A stretch of 64,000 bases of DNA from Phallusia mammillata (GCA_003260075.1 QLIY01000149.1:155688-219687), one strand, 5' to 3'. Positions 12,913 through 25,800 are shown, numbered from the stretch's first letter. The notes: generated from the letters alone by a model not told the origin. Numbers and translations: made by a program.

Positions 12913-15706
12913 CTATGTTTTACAAAAGAAGAGTTCCAAAAGAAGAGAGAACAACAGCTGCTAAAACAGATTTCATATTTGTATTGAAGGCAAAATGTTG
13001 TGGAGTGGGAATAAAAACAAAAAGCAATCCCAACCACATAATCTGTGTCATGGCACAAAGATGAATCAGCAAACTATTGAGCCAAAAGCACGAAATTATA
13101 TTAGAACAGAGTTCAGAGCATTTGGTTTCAGACTTCAGAATCAAAGGTAATTTCTAACGAACGTCACTTCTTTTTGTTTGTATTAGCAGTTAGCACAAGC
13201 CTCAAGGCATCGACATAAATTAGATTGTCGTTTTCAAACAACCAATGTAACGCGTAAATCCAGCAGCCGTTTTCAGGCAAGCCTGTAAAAACATCGCACT
13301 GTTTACTCGGTAAGCCACAATATTTCACAAACAAAACAGCCATCCAATCATTATGTCGAAATTGAAAATATAAATTGGTGTCATTTCGTTACGCATGACT
13401 GCGTGTTTGAAACCACCTACTTTTTATGCATGGTTTAAGTTCATGCACAAATATATAAAGTATGTGGACAAAAATGACTCAGCTTTGGATAAAGTATTTT
13501 TTCTGTTTTAGTGAACATTTATCATAAATTAACAACAGGTATGCTGAACATCTTTGTGACGTCACAAACCTCTTCTGTACTGTTTTCCTCTGTACTTTTT
13601 ACAAGTCTTCTTAACCTGACGATGTTGTTACATTTATGCTTTCTGTCAGCAGCCTTGAACTCTTGAATAAGGTAGACAAAGAAGTTTACTTGGCCGAGTT
13701 CTTTTCTTGGGACGATGAGTTAGAAAACGAAACGAAGACAGACCTGTCGTACACAATCCACGAATCGCCGTTTTGTTTTGTCTGACCTTGTTTATTGTTG
13801 TAAAGAAATGCCAGAATTTAGTCATTTAGTCACGAGCGGTTTTTAAAGCCACGTATCCAGCAAAAGAGTGTTATTCAAGGCACGGCTACAAGAATGGGGA
13901 TCGTAAATCCAAAACCGAAAATAAATGGTCCGGTTTGTCGCACAGCATAATTACATTATCTGGATAATTGCATAGATTTGTAACAAAATGTGCAATAAGT
14001 CGGGATGTTGGCTTGTTATGAAATGTAGGCTTTATATGCGTTGTGTTTTTCTGGGAGCACATATGAAAAACTACACCTACATACTCGCTATTTTTTGTTC
14101 ATAAAAAAAACATCATTTTATTCCAGGCTATAAAAAAGAGAAGAAGCAATTGTGTGACTGAACCTGAAAGTGAGCTTTATTGTAACGTTGTACAAATTAC
14201 CTCGCGTTGTTATTAGTAAGTAACTTAACTTTTGTGAAAGCTTTCGCCGGTAGTTTTTGATGAGTGACTTTCCGGTAGGATACGGGGTTATTTTAAACCA
14301 GCGGTTCTCAAACTGGGGTCCGTGAGGCAATTTTGGGGGCACCGCGAAAAGTTTGAAGTATTTCTATTATCTTATTTGCCGTCAGTTTGTGCCACTGAAT
14401 AAGTTTAAATCAAAGTAGAATTGAGAATCGATTGTTTCGATTGCTAAACAATAGCCTTTATTGCATAACAACTAACAAACATGCAATTGTTCGCGCACAA
14501 TCGTAATGTTTGTTTTGTTTGTGATGTCACATGCTGTCTTTGGATCATTGTTATGCGCACATTTGCATAACTGGCTAAAATCCTGCAATCAACTTTCGTT
14601 TTTCTCTAATAAACATTTAGGCTCAAGGACCGCGAGCCCTCGCAATAATGGCAAAGTTTGACAACCACTGTTTTAAACGAACGTCTTCGGTAAACAATTA
14701 CTAAACATTTTCTTTTTAAGTGTAGACTTTAACGTAAAAAATTGAAGCTTTTCTCCTGCCTTTTCATTCTCCGTTATTTTAAAGACAGCGTCTAAATCTA
14801 AAACATATACTCGGCGTGTGCGTTCCGTATCTATTTTAAAACAGGAGTAACTGATTGCACGGTTTCACATTATAAAATGTGACTGTCTCCTTGTGCAATG
14901 AGTTTTACGCTGACTTTTTAGAGAGTAATATTACCTATTTCAGTAAGCTACAAACGAAGTAATAGCTTCCCTGTGATCGCAGATGAGCGATTAAGTAATT
15001 TCTTTTCAGCTGGGGAAAGCTAGAGCATTTGTACTGTTACATCACCACCATAACGCAAGCTATTTCCGTGTCATTCTTAATTCCAGTAACCCAAATAAGT
15101 TTGGCACTGCACAAACTGCACATAAAGGAAAAAATTGGAACTGGGTCATGGACTTTTTGTATTGATATCTGGCATGATAAAATAGTTGCTATGCACCTAA
15201 GTGCTGCTGATCATAAATTTGTTTTAGGAAACTATCTTTAAACCTAGTTTTAAAAAGCAGTCTCCAAATGATACTTTTTTGGTTGCTATGCAGAAATTAA
15301 GAACCACTGCTATAACTTCAGAAAAAAACAAGTTTCAACCAAATTTGTCTAAAATTCAATTCAAGACAAAACAAAGTATGTACAAATAGTATACAGCCAG
15401 AATTTGAAAACGTTTGATAATCTGGCATAACAGACAGCGCCCAATTTTACAGTTTTTAGACAACTGGTAATGGTTTTAGCAGTTGTTCTATTTACACTTA
15501 TCTCACCATGAATGGGACTTGGTATGTTTTGGCCAAAAACGTATGCAGTCTGTTATGTACAAGTAACTTCCAACCGAAACACCTTTTAACACAAACTTTC
15601 TGGTTTAAACAACTGGGTTTAAAACAATCTGTGAAGTATGAAGAAAGACAAGCAGTTTCTTGCTATAAAATCTTACTCTTTGGGCACATCCCAAAGCAAT
15701 GTACTA
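12913..15706. other. Intergenic, 2.8 kb, with one hAT MITE
   Basis: Between the KAT14 start codon and the PSIP1-like stop codon. Apart from the element at 14299-14670 I recognise no gene. The 5' end should contain the KAT14 promoter, and the part above about 15000 the 3' UTR of the PSIP1-like gene. Confidence 0.5.
14299..14670. mobile_element. 372-bp hAT-type MITE
   Basis: Perfect 8-bp target duplication TTTTAAAC (14291-14298 and 14671-14678). Left end CAGCGGTTCTCAAACTGGGG, right end AGTTTGACAACCACTG. An inner segment (CTAAAATCCTGCAATCAA) recurs near 25741, so the fragment beginning at 25539 is a relative. Confidence 0.93.
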
Positions 15707-17152
15707 TCAGGTATCCGATGGTTCTTTTTCCTTGACAGTTTTTGTGACAGCAGCCGCTGTAACTGCAGCACCATTTTCCAAACCAGTGAAAATAATCTTA
15801 AACCTGTTGTACACCTTGTCAGATTTATCCATGATTTTTTGACTGGCTCTGTATCTGCGAATCTTTTTTACTGTTGTAACTAATGATTGGCATTTCTTCA
15901 AAAGGTCTGCAGTGATTTGAACCTGTTCGATAAGGTCTAGTACTGAGAGAGCTTTATCAATGTCGGGATTTTCAACAGTCAATGCAGATTTCAAAACTTT
16001 TTCATACATTTCCAGCTCCTGTTGTGGCAGTAAATTAGGCCCTGTAGTTGCTTTTTCAGCTGAAGGTTTACGTGACTTACTTTGTTTGGTAGCAATTTTA
16101 GGGCTTTCGTCGTCACTTTCTATTTCCATTTGCCTGATTTTCGTCACTTTTTTGGTCTCCTTTTTTTTGGGCTTGTGTTCAGGTTTAACTTCAGATTTTC
16201 GTTTGCGGTCATCTTTTGATTTCTTTCTTTCCTTGTGTTTTGTGGAATCACTCTTTGATTTTTTCTTTTCATTTTTAGTTTGTTGTTGAGAAATGTCCTT
16301 TTGTTGCCGATCTACCTCCTTTTCAATGGCTTTCATCTTTTTTGTTTCTTCTTCCAACCGTTTTTCAGCCTCTAATTTTTGCTTTTCTTTTCTCTCTGCA
16401 TCTTTTCGTTTCCATGATGATACAACATCTTCTGTCTCACTATCAGAACTGCTTAAGTCACTTGAGTCAGACATTGGCTTTGAATCTTGCTTCTTTTTCT
16501 GTGTTCGTGGTTTTTTTTCATTGGATTTCTGCGATTCTTGCACAGACTTTTTTCTCTTTTTCTTCGGTGGTTGTTCAACTTCATGAGAAGAATCATTTTC
16601 TGAAGAACTCTTTGCACTTTTACTACCACCAGATGCCTTTGCGCCATCTTTTTTTACTGTAAAGTCATCATCATCACTTGTATCCACTTCAGGTGAACTT
16701 TCTTCATCATAGTCTTCTTCAGCAGGGCTGCTGTCAGACTCAGAAACTGGGGCAGGTGGGTCATTTATTGACTTCTGATTTTGTGGCTCTTCATCTGATA
16801 TAGCATCACTACCAGCCTCCTCCCCTTGCTCTTCTAAATTAGATCCTCGGCCTCTGAACATCACTGTTGGATCATTTTCAATTTCCCATAATCCTGCATT
16901 GTAAAAAGGTCTTTGACGAGGCTGGCCAAACTTTTTTTTGTATTCCTCATAAGGGTAGATTTCAGTTGCTGCCAAAAATCCAGTTTCGTGAGTACCAAAA
17001 AAGAAAATTGGGTATTTTTTGGATGGAGGTTTCACGGCACCTTCCGGAAGATCATCAATGCGAGCAGGCCAATGTGGGTAACCCTTCATTTTTGCAAAAA
17101 TTAGGTCCCCTGCATTGTACTGTGCTGGGCGATTTGATGGTTTCTTGGGCAT
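15707..17152 (-). CDS. PSIP1/HDGFL2-type protein: PWWP plus integrase-binding domain, intronless CDS
   Basis: A single uninterrupted frame of 481 residues. The ATG at 17152 ([11 protein letters not shown]) was chosen; the frame extends three codons upstream without another ATG. The N-terminal PWWP domain (about residues 10-95) shows [19 protein letters not shown] and an [10 protein letters not shown] strand. It reads methylated H3K36 and binds DNA. The middle (about 110-370) is a long, low-complexity, Ser/Asp/Glu then Lys/Arg/Glu segment with several NLS-like basic runs. From residue about 379 to 461 comes the integrase-binding domain, which binds transcription-elongation partners: [60 protein letters not shown]. 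In vertebrates this domain pair occurs only in PSIP1/LEDGF and HDGFL2; the two cannot be separated here. A likely 5' UTR splice acceptor precedes the ATG (near 17194). Confidence 0.93.
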   Translation of the reverse strand: MPKKPSNRPAQYNAGDLIFAKMKGYPHWPARIDDLPEGAVKPPSKKYPIFFFGTHETGFLAATEIYPYEEYKKKFGQPRQRPFYNAGLWEIENDPTVMFRGRGSNLEEQGEEAGSDAISDEEPQNQKSINDPPAPVSESDSSPAEEDYDEESSPEVDTSDDDDFTVKKDGAKASGGSKSAKSSSENDSSHEVEQPPKKKRKKSVQESQKSNEKKPRTQKKKQDSKPMSDSSDLSSSDSETEDVVSSWKRKDAERKEKQKLEAEKRLEEETKKMKAIEKEVDRQQKDISQQQTKNEKKKSKSDSTKHKERKKSKDDRKRKSEVKPEHKPKKKETKKVTKIRQMEIESDDESPKIATKQSKSRKPSAEKATTGPNLLPQQELEMYEKVLKSALTVENPDIDKALSVLDLIEQVQITADLLKKCQSLVTTVKKIRRYRASQKIMDKSDKVYNRFKIIFTGLENGAAVTAAAVTKTVKEKEPSDT

Positions 17153-18895
17153 TTTAAACACAATACCACAACTAGTTCAATGTCCAGATTTTCCTACAAG
17201 AAAACATGTTAAACATACATGTATAAAACTTAAACAAGCAACTTTATAACTAACAAGTAGAACGCTGGCAAGGTTTCAAAATTGCAGCAATTATGATTAA
17301 GAATCAACCACAAAAATTCACCATTGCATTTTACTATACACATTAAAGTAACTAAACTAAAGCTTACAAAAGAAAAAAAACAAAATGAAAACGTTCCCGC
17401 GCTCTCAGTCTCAGCAAGCAAAAGTACTAGCAATAGTAAAGTGAGAATGGCGCTATTGATCCCATGAGCGCAACATATTGTACTGGGTTAAAAAACTTAT
17501 TTTGCCTTTTCGAAGTGTCGTTTTAAACAATTATCTGAACCAAATAACGGTGCTATTTTGTCATAACTATAAAACTACGATACTTGAAATAATGTGTAAG
17601 AGGGGAACAGAACAAAACAGGTATGTAATTTCAAAGCGTATGGTACCGTATATATATCGTTTACAATACAATAATGGCTCTCAACCTCTTACTGATCACG
17701 TAGGACCATGGAGATATTCTTATTTACTATGCCAGCATATTTCTCAAACCTGATGGTCATGGGCGCCGTCACGTTTGGGCAAGAGGGGGACAAAATTTTC
17801 TGCCAGGATTGCAATGAGCATGCAGGTGTAGCAATGTGTATTTTATATTTTGCTACGCAGGTAATTTTAAAAGATATCGTAAAGCTTTGTGAACTTGAAG
17901 CTAGGATTTATGTCAGGGCTTTAACTTGGTTAACTGCAGCTACATGGAACTTACCTTTACAGTAGTAAGCCTGACTAATCTAGGGGCAAATTACTGAACA
18001 TTGTCCCGTGCCTGTGGAAACAATCATACCTATTCATAATTTTTGGCCACATGAGTAATGGTGTGTACAGAAATGGAAGCATAGTAAACGCCACTATCTT
18101 GTTGCATTCGAGTTTCTTTTGTAAAGAAAAAACGGGTTAAAACTACCTTTGATTTTGTAACTATACTATATCAACGTTTTTCAGCACAAATACTCACTTT
18201 GTGTGATCAACTTTGAAATAGTTTGCTCTTACATAAAAAATATATATTTTGTGTGTGAAAATTTCACATGAAGCAAAGTTGCCATTTATCCCTACAAAAT
18301 TGGAGTTTGCTCTTTTTAACCAGATTCCTAACCTCACGCTAATATTGCTGTCCAAATTAACAATTAAAATGTTGTTTATTGTAAACAAACTACAGTGATA
18401 AATAATACAAATAATAAATACTGCGTTCCTACAATTTCTTTTCAGACATTATGAACAACTAAATAGTGCAATGGTACAAAACAATTATAATATTAAAATA
18501 ACTGCATACAAAGTCTTTGGCAAAAAATGTTCCAATAGCCATAAAAATAAGCAAAAGGCAGCAATTTTACTTGAAAACAGTGTTATGGCTGGTGATAGAA
18601 ATGTCGTCCACTGTTTGTTACTTTTTCACATTCTTTTTAATTATTTCAATGTTTTGCACTCTGGATAGTGGAGTGAACAAGTATATTGTGTGTAATACTT
18701 CTACCACTAAGCAAAGCATATGGTGCATGAAGTTAACAGTACTGGTGAACCAATTCTACCAAGGTAACAAAATCAGGATCCCCCTTGATGCCAAACATAT
18801 AAAGTAAAAAGTGCATTTGAGCATAAAAGAAGGAAATATTTGAGGTCACTAGCACCAGCTACAAAGACTAAAGTCAAATACTGTGATATGTGCCA
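17153..18895. other. Intergenic, no gene seen
   Basis: Between the PSIP1-like start and the SLC35D stop. It includes a probable noncoding first exon/promoter of the PSIP1-like gene (a GC-richer patch near 17390-17470). No element boundaries were recognised. Confidence 0.5.
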
Positions 18896-21527
18896 TCATA
18901 CTTTTGTGCTGGCTTCATTACCTTTTTGTGAAGTAGGTTTTTTGTTGATAAACACTGCTGCAGAATAAACCAGGCTTGCCAGAACACTAAAAACACACCA
19001 AATTTAGTAGCGATACAAAACACAAAATGAGTAACCACAAAACATACCTTATTGTTATACCAACAAAATTTGGCCAAGAAAAGATGTAATCACCACCAAA
19101 CACCATTCCGACATATGTGACAGAAATGTTTTTTAAACAACCTACCACAGTGGTCGTAAGTGCAGAATTATAAGCAGTGCACATAGTTACAGAATACATA
19201 AGGACAACCCTGCAAATAAATGTATAGTATAAGACAGTGGTCTTCAACCTTTTTTAAAAACGACCCAAATTTAAAAGAAGATTAAATTATTTACATGCGA
19301 CCCCATTTTTTCCGATAGGGAGAAAATTGTTTTAAGTAATGCCGAAACTGAAACTATTTTTATGTAAATATGCCCACTAAGGTTTTTTTCTAAATATTAG
19401 CATTCAGTGCACATTATTACGCTCAAATGTTAGAACCTGAAAGTTTCATTTAATTTGGCCTATCTAATTTGCGGTAAAGCTCACCAGTTTGCAGAAATCA
19501 GGAAATTTATGCAATTTTTCTTGTACCCGCTGTATTATTTTGGACACAATGTGTCATTCATGGGGCTCTATCGTGTAACTATGGGTAGGACAACTTGTGT
19601 TTTATATAGATTATTGCATCACAATGACTAGATTGTGACGCGGCCTACCAAGCTATACTGCAAAACATGAGCAAAGGTTGTGAACCAGAACAAAAACGTA
19701 TCATTTTTTGGTAATAAATGGCAATAAATTGAATTTATAGGCTATAGCTACCCCAGAAAAAGTTTAGGCGACCCACTTTGGGTCGCGACCAACAGGTTGA
19801 AGACCACTGGTATAAGATATGGGATCCATTTTCACTAATATGTGCAATGAAAAAAATTCTACACAATAAATATGGACACCTGGATCCTGGTATCTATATT
19901 TTATTGTAATATACCAGATTTCAAAAAAATACCTCTTTGTTTTTTTTTAAACACCAATTCCATATACTGTACTTAAAATTTGTTTACGTATATTTGTATT
20001 TTTTACAAAAGCATGCTAAATTTACCACTTGTTATTTGGAAACCACTAAATAAAGAAAATCCTGAGGATACTTACCCCATTACACTAGAAACAAAAAATT
20101 GGAATAAAAAGCTCATGTCATTCCATTGCTCAAAATTTTTCACTCTCTCCACATCACCCGTCGAAGCACAAAGAACCATTCCAGGAATGATCATAAACAA
20201 ACAATTGTAATACAGAATGCCATACTTTCCCAATTCCTAAAAATTGAGAACATGATAGCATTCAGTGTCACTGAAAAATTCAGTTAGGGTAGACAACACT
20301 TACATTTGCATTTAGGTGTTTTTTTGTGAAAACATTATTTGCAGCAGTACATACATCATTTGCGAGAATAAGAACATACCCAACAAGCTCAAATGCCAAG
20401 TCATTGCTAAAAAAGATATAATTTTTCATAAACAAGCTGTGTTTTCAAATCTCCCTATACATACCTAGCAGCAATAACAGACCCCGCAGTCATGGTTAAA
20501 ATTGAGACTACAATAAGCTTGGATGGAGCCTTCCTTCAAAAGTAAAAAATATATGATAATTTTTAATACAACATGTTATAATTGGCAAACACTTTTGACT
20601 ACTTACTTAAAAATATATATTTCCAATAACATAGTCATCAAAATGCTAAATCTTCTCAACACAGTAAACATTGGCAGGCTAAGCTTTTTAGTTCCACCTA
20701 ACCCAAATACTAGGTTGCCTAGGTATAGTAAAGGCAAAGGAAAAATCTGAAAATAAATCATTATTTCCAAAAATTCGCAAATAAATTATTTTACAGAAAG
20801 CCATAAGTTGTTTTGTAAAAAAACATTTACAAGTTCATGTTTAAATAAATGTGTATTTTTTATTTAATAAAAATCATTTGTTATTAACTTACTTTTCTTG
20901 GGATTGTGCTACTCATGTCTGGGAATGATACAAATCCACCAACTTTTAGGATTTGCATAATTATCACTGCTGCTACCATTTGCCCAACACCAAGAAATTG
21001 AGCAGAAGGAAACCTAACAAAAAATAATGCAGCATTAACAAACTTTATGTGCAAATCACTGAAATTATATAAATGTGAGCTAGTCGGTAAGTGATGCCAA
21101 AAAAACACCACAACTCTTGTAGTGACACAAAGGAGAAAATGCCAAAAACCAACATTAAAAACCTGATGGTAAGGGAAAAATGTTCAAACGGATATTTTGT
21201 CTATTTCTTAATAAATAGAAAAATTAATTGAAGACAAACAGGATTTCATTTAGAAATGTACAAATTTTCTTCTCTGTTTTTAGTGTTGATTTCATGCTTC
21301 ATTGTTTTTCTGCTTTAAAGTGTTACACAAACTACTGGTGTAATTCAATTTGGCACGGACGTTTTCTTTAGGCACATATTTTAATGCCTACATAATTCAT
21401 TTGCTTCTTACCCATAGTTTGTCAGTACACTTTTGTTGGCCATTACAATCAAAACCGATGAAAATGCATAAAACAAGGCAGCAAGCACCCTCTTCGTTGG
21501 GCTTGATGTTAAACTTTCGTCCGTCAT
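18896..21527 (-). CDS. SLC35D: SLC35D-family nucleotide-sugar transporter, complete
   Basis: Eight exons in gene order: 21412-21527, 20893-21013, 20607-20746, 20465-20533, 20304-20406, 20076-20236, 19048-19209, 18896-18986. Phases are consistent throughout; total 320 residues. It is a multi-pass membrane protein of the drug/metabolite transporter fold. Hallmarks: [21 protein letters not shown] (TM1), [15 protein letters not shown] (TM2), [80 protein letters not shown] and [16 protein letters not shown]. Family members carry UDP-sugars (UDP-GlcA, UDP-GalNAc, UDP-GlcNAc) into ER/Golgi for glycan synthesis. SLC35D1 and D2 cannot be told apart here. The intron between exons 6 and 7 holds a 575-bp hAT MITE. 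Confidence 0.95.
19235..19809. mobile_element. 575-bp hAT-type element in SLC35D intron 6
   Basis: Perfect 8-bp duplication GTATAAGA (19227-19234 and 19810-19817). Ends CAGTGGTCTTCAACCTTTTT and AGGTTGAAGACCACTG. Subterminal GGGTCGCGACC-type sequences are shared with 50742-51226. Confidence 0.94.
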
Positions 21528-21971
21528 TGCGCAAAACTTCAAAAACTATAGGCAGTTGTTTCTCACCACCAGAAAAATAATCATTCTAAACAACAAAAAA
21601 CAAGAAATTTGGGATCTGCATTATAACCCATTACTTGTTATCACAAATGTTTACTTGGAATTTGGAAATATACATGTCTTTATTTACATAAGCAAATGAC
21701 CTATAACAAAAAAACAATGGTAATCTTGATAATTTTTTTATAACTGCAAAACATTCTCAGAAAATCCTATTTCTCGAATTATTAATATTTCTTCCGAGTT
21801 TTGTTTCCTAAAACACAACCACCTGCAGAGTTGCAGCATAAAGTAATCGATGATCGCATCGCACGGTCGGCGACTGGGCGTTCATTCAGGCGTGCGCCGG
21901 TGACAAGACGCCGCAACAAACATCTTAAAAGGTTGATAATATTTTTGTGGTGCCACGCATGTACTTCGCCT
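21528..21971. other. SLC35D upstream region
   Basis: Between the SLC35D ATG and the composite transposon. AT-rich, with no coding signal. It should contain the SLC35D promoter and 5' UTR. Confidence 0.4.
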
Positions 21972-22069
21972 CAGGGTTGGACTTGGATACCGAGTCTTAT
22001 TGAGTCTCAAGTCAAGTCATTAGGGGTTCGAGTCCCAAGTCAAGTCAACAGTTGTCCGAGTCTCTAGTC

Positions 22070-23859
22070 CAGGGCTACTCAATTAGTTTTGTGAAAGGTC
22101 CAGAAAAAAGGTAAAAATACCGAAGGTCCGAACACTTCTATCAGCAATGCAAATGCAACATGTCTTCGCCTAGTTTGGTTGTAGGTATTGAGGAAATTCG
22201 TTCTCCAAGATGAACGCATTTGTTCAAGCCGAATGTTTCCGACAGCAAAACAAAAGCTTGAATTGGGCACTATAAACATTAATTACTCCTCGCGAGAGTA
22301 TTGGCACAACGACATACAAAATACAGTTTATCTAGTGGTTTCAAAATATACTCGCGTGCCAACCTTTGGTACTTTTTCCAAACCATGTCTTAAACGTCTT
22401 AACGGCACGGGCTCAATCCGAATATTTGGCCAATATGTAGAACCCTATTAAATGGTTAGAAAAAAATGTCGTCAAGTGCCAGTAAACTTATTTATTATAC
22501 TCCAGAAACATTTTATTCTGTTTATGCGACACAAGATACAAATAGTTTGCAAGGGGCACTGGAGTACTTTGTGTAACGTCAAAAACTTATTTTTGTTGAA
22601 GTTACGTCGGTTGTAAAATGTATTTCCAACTGAAAACAAGACGTAATTAACTGAACAGACATCGGTTGAAACGCAACATAAACGGCACGCTCACTAACGT
22701 TTTAGTGTTATGTGGCGCAATAACTTTCTGAAATAAAAATAATTATATTTTTTTCGTTAATGAAGTCCATGGGCCAACATTAAACAATGCAAGGGGCTTA
22801 TACCCGCTTTTAGATGTTGTTATGTAGGTTTGCATTACCGATTCCTAAGCCGTGTTTAATGTCCGTTTGCAAAGCACTGCAACGACACAAACTTAATTCA
22901 AGATGACCTAAGTTTGGGCGTCAACAATACACGATCAGCTATGTTTGAAACGTGAATTGGTTTTACTTTTATTTCCTGCGTAACAAGTTCTTTAAAAACT
23001 AAATCGTTGTTAAAATTACTGACTCGGCAAATCGTCCTTTCGGTATGTGCATACGTTATTAGACGCACAGCAAACGTCCCAACCAAGAAATGTGTCAAGT
23101 GACTATTTACAGTATAATGTGACAGAAACTACAGGCTAAAACACAGAAAAGGTATTGGTATATAGTCGCATACCGCCGAAGTATCGTACGGGTACATGTA
23201 TACTGCACATGGTATAGGTATCGGCGCTATTGATCAAAAGTCGCACCCCAGGCATTTTTTAAAACTCTACGCCTATGGCAAGGAGGCTTTAAATTTTGTC
23301 AAAAAAACGAACAATTTACTTAGTGGGTTGTGTAACTTTACTAATGGTAATCTTTACATAAGTTAGAATAAAGGCCAAGAAGAATCAATAGAAACAAATT
23401 TAATTGCGTGATAAATCCTAAGGTTTACCATCTCATCTAAATGTGCAAAAGCTCGCGTGCCATTTTCAAATGCTCTGCGTGCCACTTTTGGCACGCGTGC
23501 CACGTGTTGGACACCCCTGATGTAAGGTAATGATTCAAAATTCAGTTTATTACGTCATAGATACAATTGTGAGCAAACAATCGCCGTTTCGTTAACAGTG
23601 TGGTGAAATAATTATGGAGCATTTTGTCGTCACAAAGTTGCACAATCTGACCTTTAAAGATTTTGGAAATACTTAAGACTCCTCGCAGTACTCCGAGAAT
23701 CGCTCTGCCTACTCAAGTGAACTGTCTCTCACATAGCAACAATCAAGAAATTAACACACAATAGAGTGTATTTTGCCGCAATCAAAAGACCGTCGAGGTG
23801 CACATCCAACGCCCCAAAGGTCCAGATATGGACCCTGGTCCGCCATTTGAGTAGCCCTG
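22070..23859. mobile_element. 1.79-kb hAT-type element nested in the composite
   Basis: Ends CAGGGCTACTCAATTAG and CCATTTGAGTAGCCCTG are inverted repeats. Flanking octamers (CTCTAGTC, TCCTAGTG) match imperfectly, so the insertion is old. The inside has a GCACGCGTGCCACGTGTTGG-type end near 23490, suggesting another, smaller insertion. Short frames inside are not recognisable as transposase. Confidence 0.8.
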
Positions 23860-23943
23860 TCCTAGTGAAATGATGTTCGAGTCTCAAGTCAAGTCATTAG
23901 GGGTTCGAGTCAAGGCAAGTCCTAAAAAGTTTTTTAAACTAAC

Positions 23944-24112
23944 CAGTGGTGGAATTCAAATTTTTTGTCAGCCGGTTCTACGACAAAACTAGCCGGTTCT
24001 GTTACAAAAAATCCAATTGACAGTCACCAGTAATGCTAGCCGGTTCGCTGATCTCATAATTTCGTAAGACGGTTCTGTAGAACCGGTGCGAACCGACTGA
24101 ACCCCACCACTG
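23944..24112. mobile_element. 169-bp hAT-type MITE (GGTTC family), copy 2
   Basis: Ends CAGTGGTGGAATTC and GAACCCCACCACTG. Flanks AAACTAAC / TAACTAAC match at 7 of 8. Interior AGCCGGTTCTACGAC and TAAGACGGTTCTGTAGAACC match 10026-10231. Confidence 0.88.
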
Positions 24113-24386
24113 TAACTAACACTCATTAAACAGCGTGAACAAGAACGTGTGGCGCTGTCTCCTCCTCTGTATCGGGAATAGTCCTTCGAACGGGCGCAAG
24201 GGGTGTCCAGGTCTATGACGATTGGTGGTTCACCTGGTTGTGGAGCCCAAAAGCCGATAGTGGGCGCTGCTTGACACAACGTGATTCAACCCAGATGGCG
24301 ACGATCAACTCTCTGGTGGAAACGTAGAGCCTTCCTCGCGATCAACACTTCGTCTCTTCCTTGCAGGTGGTCCAAGTTGGTGCTCA

Positions 24387-24440
<54 letters not shown>

Positions 24441-24815
24441 CGCGCACTACTCGAATCAGGTCGTGTGAAGTTGCTTTGAGAAACTCGTCTACACCAATTG
24501 CGTTATTCAGTGAACACTTCAAATAGTATTCGTCAAAACTCTGTTCGTCGTTGTCCCACGCGAAGGTGAGCGTGCAAGCGTCAAGGAACGCCAGCGACCG
24601 ATTTCTCTGCGAACAACTTCAGACAACGGTCCTGGCCGACTTGAACTGGCCGCTGCTATCGGATCGGTTTGAGTGCTGCTGTCAGCGATGACTCGTAGAA
24701 CACGAAATAGTTTAGATCTTGCAGAAATTCTTGCTGTTCTTCTTAATTGCACTGCAGCATTAACTTGAGCCATCCTATGTTTTAATTCAGCTGAAACATA
24801 ATGCAAGGTTATCCC
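24113..24815 (-). other. GC-rich block with open frames inside the composite element (possible captured coding fragment)
   Basis: Unlike its surroundings this stretch is GC- and CpG-rich. On the minus strand a good acceptor (TATGTTTCAG, near 24787-24796) precedes an open frame at 24519-24785. That frame is rich in Arg/Ala/Ser (AQVNAAVQLRRTARISAR; RPGPLSEVVRREIGRW). Other open minus-strand segments lie beyond the G52 run. I do not recognise the protein. It may be a host gene fragment carried by the transposon or part of a degraded element protein. Confidence 0.35.
24387..24438. repeat. G52 homopolymer
   Basis: Fifty-two consecutive G on the + strand, inside the composite transposon. Flanking sequence is not duplicated. 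The apparent poly-Gly and poly-Pro frames over it are artefacts of the run. Confidence 0.97.
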
Positions 24816-25139
24816 TTAATTCACTATTTTATTCTGAGTATAGTTACACAACATTTATCGTTTCACAATTCCAAACCTTTTTGATTTCAAGGCGGAAAAC
24901 AGCGCTTTTTATAATCCCACAATGCAACAGTAAACTTCTTCTCTCGCACACAATTACGTTTGTTAATGTTACTTTTACTGGGCAAAGTCCACATTAGCCT
25001 TTTTTAGTTGCCAGAATCTTCTCGAAAACAGGCACATAAGCGTCAGTGGTACCGGACATGTATAACTGCGAAATACAAGTCAAAATGTTCCGAAAATAGA
25101 ATATGACTTTACCCATACAAGCAAAACATATACCTGAAA

Positions 25140-25345
25140 ATGTGTGAAACATCCGTTTTATAAATTATTTTACGTTTGTTCTTCATTTAGCTGCAAGCGC
25201 TGCTTTAATGCAGCGTGCAAAAATGCCGGGTACGATCCGTGTGAAATGTTCGCTTATGACTATTTGCGTTTATTATTTATATTAGCTGAAAACGCTGCTT
25301 TAATGCAGCGTTCCAAAGTACATCGTGTAATCGGTGTGAAAAAAA
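25140..25345. repeat. Two ~95-bp tandem units, each with a perfect hairpin
   Basis: Two diverged direct copies about 95 bp apart. Each contains a palindromic core: CGCTGC-TTTAAT-GCAGCG at 25198-25215, and AACGCTGC-TTTAAT-GCAGCGTT at 25291-25312. Sequence around the cores is also alike (ATTTAGCTG / ATTAGCTG before; GTGTGAAA after). A further inverted repeat (TCAATGATAC ... GTATCATTGA) lies near 25427-25453. Confidence 0.8.
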
Positions 25346-25538
25346 GCATTTTGTCTACGTGGTCTGCTACAAACGTCAACCTTTGGAGTTTTTGAAAACC
25401 CAAAATTCCAATTTTTACCGATGCGCTCAATGATACTATACAAGTATCATTGATGCGCTAGGCTAGAGCGTTTGTGGAGTAATGTAAGCGCGTAAAAGCT
25501 AATGCTTGGTCTTGACATGTACTGCAATCGCTTAAACC

Positions 25539-25800
25539 AGGGGTTCACAACTTTTTCGCTGTTACGGCCACATCGCAAACGGCGGTTAATTGCCTGCTTG
25601 TTTTTTGTTTCAAAATTACCGATGTAAAGAAACAGGTTTATATGATATATATCAATGGCGCCTGAAAAGCCTTAATTTCCAACTTGATGCACAGATCGAA
25701 CTGTCTGACAAACGGTTTATGCGCAATTTTGCGGAACTAGCTAAAATCCTGCAATCAATTTCGCGAGCCGTCGAAATAATGACTAAGTTTTGAAACAAAC
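25539..25800. mobile_element. Truncated hAT-type MITE
   Basis: Left end CAGGGGTTCACAACTTTTTC. The body (AATTGCCTGCTTG, TTTCAAAATTACCGATGTAA, AATGGCGCCTGAAAAG) aligns with 48699 onward, and a later part aligns with 14299-14670. No right end is clear, so it is degraded. Confidence 0.65.

Noticed and set aside
15960..16662. Plus-strand Phe/Ser-rich frames opposite the PSIP1-like gene
   Set aside because: Antisense shadows of its Lys/Glu/Ser-rich linker.
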